A program made the translations under genes and the position numbers. DNA of 64,000 nt from SIG299 sp045531955. Its GTDB lineage: Bacteria; Bacillota; Clostridia; Lachnospirales; Lachnospiraceae. The stretch spans positions 84,432 to 148,431 of the forward strand of contig JAZSFC010000031.1 of assembly GCA_045531955.1 (NCBI GenBank). The letters run 5' to 3'. Shown here in pieces: positions 62,571 to 64,000 of this stretch. The notes under the pieces were generated by a model. It was not told the DNA's origin. It ran no database searches and saw only the letters and a list, made by a program, of their open reading frames with translations. Numbering within the stretch: the stretch's first letter is position 1; every line of letters starts with the position of its first letter.

Positions 62571-63419
62571 TTAGTAAACTGTATGTTCTGTACAGAATTT
62601 CTGTATTATATTTAAAACTTCACTATCATAATAAGTTGCGCCACCATGAGCATCATTATCTTCCAGTTCATAATAACTTGTTTCATGTCCAGTAGCTACA
62701 AGATTATCATATAACACTCTGCTATTTTCTACCGATACTATTGGGTCTAGTTCACTATGTAAAAGCAACACCGCTGGTAGTTCTATGTCCTTTGTTATAT
62801 ACATTCCACAAGAAGCCTTCCTTGCCAACTCTTCATTGCCCTCAATTTTATCCACACCAAGTAATACCACCGAAGGACGCACTTGCATCCATGGTGGCAG
62901 TGGGTCTTTTGCACAAATCAGTATATCTGTTGATGCACTTTCCAAAATCACACCAGAAATATTCGTGATTTTTTCACATAAACCATGTTCACTAAATAAT
63001 ACAGTCATCATAGCAATATGCCCACCAGAGGAATTGCCCATAAGAAAAATCCGTTCAGTATCAATATGGAAATTCTCAGCAATAGACGGAATAAATTTAA
63101 GTGCATTGCAAACATCTTCTACTTGTGCAGGGAATGGAGCAATATCAGATTCACGATACTGCATTACCGCTACTACATAGCCTCTCTTTGCCAATGTTGC
63201 ATACTGTGGAATATCATTATACATCTCTTGCTTATGCCATGCTGAACCTGGAATAAATAAAATAAGCGGATATTTTTCTTCCTTATTCATCTCACGCTTA
63301 TATGGAAAAATAATTTGTAAATACCTTTTGCAATTACCATAATCATAATATTCCCAATCCTGCGAATATAACCACTGCATTTCATTACTTCCAGTAACAA
63401 CTTTAATTCGTTCTTTCAT
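62571..63419 (-). CDS. Alpha/beta-hydrolase esterase
   Basis: The 282-residue protein has the nucleophile elbow GNSSGGH (Ser130), an Asp in ELDPIVS and a His in DAHGGA, giving a full catalytic triad, and an oxyanion-type FIPGSAW. It resembles bacterial feruloyl- or acetyl-esterase-like small hydrolases without signal peptide. It appears more AT-rich than the core genes and lies beyond the tRNA remnant, so it is probably acquired. Confidence 0.82.
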   Translation of the reverse strand: MKERIKVVTGSNEMQWLYSQDWEYYDYGNCKRYLQIIFPYKREMNKEEKYPLILFIPGSAWHKQEMYNDIPQYATLAKRGYVVAVMQYRESDIAPFPAQVEDVCNALKFIPSIAENFHIDTERIFLMGNSSGGHIAMMTVLFSEHGLCEKITNISGVILESASTDILICAKDPLPPWMQVRPSVVLLGVDKIEGNEELARKASCGMYITKDIELPAVLLLHSELDPIVSVENSRVLYDNLVATGHETSYYELEDNDAHGGATYYDSEVLNIIQKFCTEHTVY

Positions 63420-63492
63420 TAGTGCCCTCCCAAGTCATAATTTTATTATTATATTGACACCTACAACTTCAAATTTGTCACAGCCGTTACCA

Positions 63493-63933
63493 CTATATGA
63501 TTTCACTAAGCTTCTTGACAGAACAGCCTTTGCTTTCATAATAGTCAAGCATCTCAGGCAACTTCTTTTTGTCGTAGCTGGTGATACAGTCAGACAGTAC
63601 ATGCACGGCATATCCGTTTTTTGCCATATTAAAGCAGGTAGATTTGATACAAGCTGTCGCATCTGCTCCGGCGATGAAAAATACCGTGATACCATGTTCC
63701 TTAATGAAGCTGATGAAATCTTCACTTGTCAAAGCATTGCTCTTTGTTTTGGTAAAAATGTGGTCAGAAACAACTTTCATCTCCGGCACCAACTCTGCGC
63801 CATGTGTACCGGCCTTAAAGGTTCTTGTTCCTGCTGACAAATTGTTATGCTGAACATAAACTACATTTTTTACATCCACGCCACGGGTTCCACATTGACA
63901 TTTCTTACCCCACCTAAAATCTTGATTTCTCAT
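63493..63933 (-). pseudogene. Isochorismatase-like cysteine hydrolase, N-terminally truncated
   Basis: From ATG at 63933 (MRNQDFRWGKKCQ) 146 residues follow with the isochorismatase fold: YVQHNN, the catalytic Lys region (IFTKTKSNALTSEDF) and the catalytic Cys in GADATACIKSTC. The first strand with the catalytic Asp (usually VIDMQ) is missing: an in-frame TAG lies at 63961-63963. Either the gene lost its 5' end or a frameshift separates it. It could still be a small intact relative, so confidence in the pseudogene call is moderate. Confidence 0.55.
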
Positions 63934-64000
63934 AATTGTATGGAATACTTGAACCAACAACTACATCCTCAATCTTATCAATAATCAACCAGTCATCCAT
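63914..64000 (-). CDS. C-terminal end of an unidentified gene (5' end outside window)
   Basis: The frame open from the right edge reads MDDWLIIDKIEDVVVGSSIP then YNYEKSRF and ends at TAG 63914-63916. It overlaps the isochorismatase start by 20 nt. It may be the end of another gene or the lost N-terminal part of the hydrolase in a shifted frame; the window is too short to tell. Confidence 0.35.
   Translation of the reverse strand: MDDWLIIDKIEDVVVGSSIPYNYEKSRF

Noticed and set aside
1..64000. CRISPR arrays, rRNA genes, complete tRNA genes or insertion sequences
   Set aside because: No regularly spaced repeats, transposase motifs, rRNA signatures or full tRNA folds were seen.

Overview
The window looks like a chromosomal segment of an endospore-forming, moderately AT-rich Clostridia, most probably a Lachnospiraceae-type organism. 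This is inferred from the complete spoIIIA operon, spoIVB and a SpoIID-family gene, the short-form HisG paired with HisZ, the HisI-HisE fusion with an extra N-terminal domain, the giant 2-hydroxyacyl-CoA dehydratase activase fusion, and Gram-positive features such as LCP, RecU, UPF0210 and a proofreading-less Pol I. Almost all genes are on the minus strand; only tyrA (partial), a LysM protein, the activase fusion, an amidohydrolase and aroE are on the plus strand.

Layout. 1-5 kb: the end of tyrA, a secreted LysM protein built on a duplicated unknown domain, a small acidic protein, queA and a SpoIID-like protein. 5-9.3 kb: the 1410-residue activase fusion. 9.4-12.6 kb: spoIVB and recN. 12.6-17.8 kb: an accessory block with a 1335-residue secreted Ig-like (Big_2) protein and an ORF6N-domain protein; it lies, together with yebC, between recN and argR, which are often close neighbours in Firmicutes. 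18-25.8 kb: yebC, argR, nadK, tlyA, dxs, ispA, xseB, xseA, nusB. 25.9-31.4 kb: asp23-like gene and spoIIIAH to spoIIIAA. 31.5-37.2 kb: a tiny Asn/Gln-rich peptide gene beside a 34-bp palindrome, an amidohydrolase, a HAD phosphatase, a membrane protein, a stand-alone prepilin-peptidase domain, and a two-component system. 37.2-44.3 kb: aroE, a 40-residue membrane peptide, and a histidine operon (hisZ-G-D-B-A-IE) that lacks hisF, hisH and hisC. 44.3-62.2 kb: housekeeping genes (recU, two pseudouridine synthases, an rRNA m5C methyltransferase, a ppGpp synthetase, LCP, pepD, UPF0210 plus ACT, a metallo-beta-lactamase protein, an FtsA-like ATPase, coaE, polA, an anti-sigma-like protein, comFB). 62.3-64 kb: a 22-nt tRNA 3'-end remnant and paired direct repeats, then two accessory hydrolase genes, one apparently broken.

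The gene groups fit together functionally. The spoIIIA operon, spoIVB and the SpoIID-like gene serve spore engulfment and forespore-mother cell signalling, and sigma-E- and sigma-G-like promoter sequences can be read upstream of spoIIIAA and spoIVB. The xse-isp-dxs-tlyA-nadK-argR string is one tightly packed operon. The his operon has a consensus sigma-A promoter.

The most unusual signals are non-coding or domain-level. Two bidirectional hairpins at convergent gene junctions (9.4 kb and 38.05 kb) have different arms but share a nearly identical inner stem and 14-nt loop; the second is part of a 160-bp near-palindrome that includes the end of a coding sequence. The nusB leader carries a string of hairpins, three of them directly abutting. 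The HisIE N-terminal domain resembles HisF with both catalytic aspartates replaced by asparagine. The ORF6N gene carries palindromes in its promoter, inside its coding sequence and just after its stop codon.
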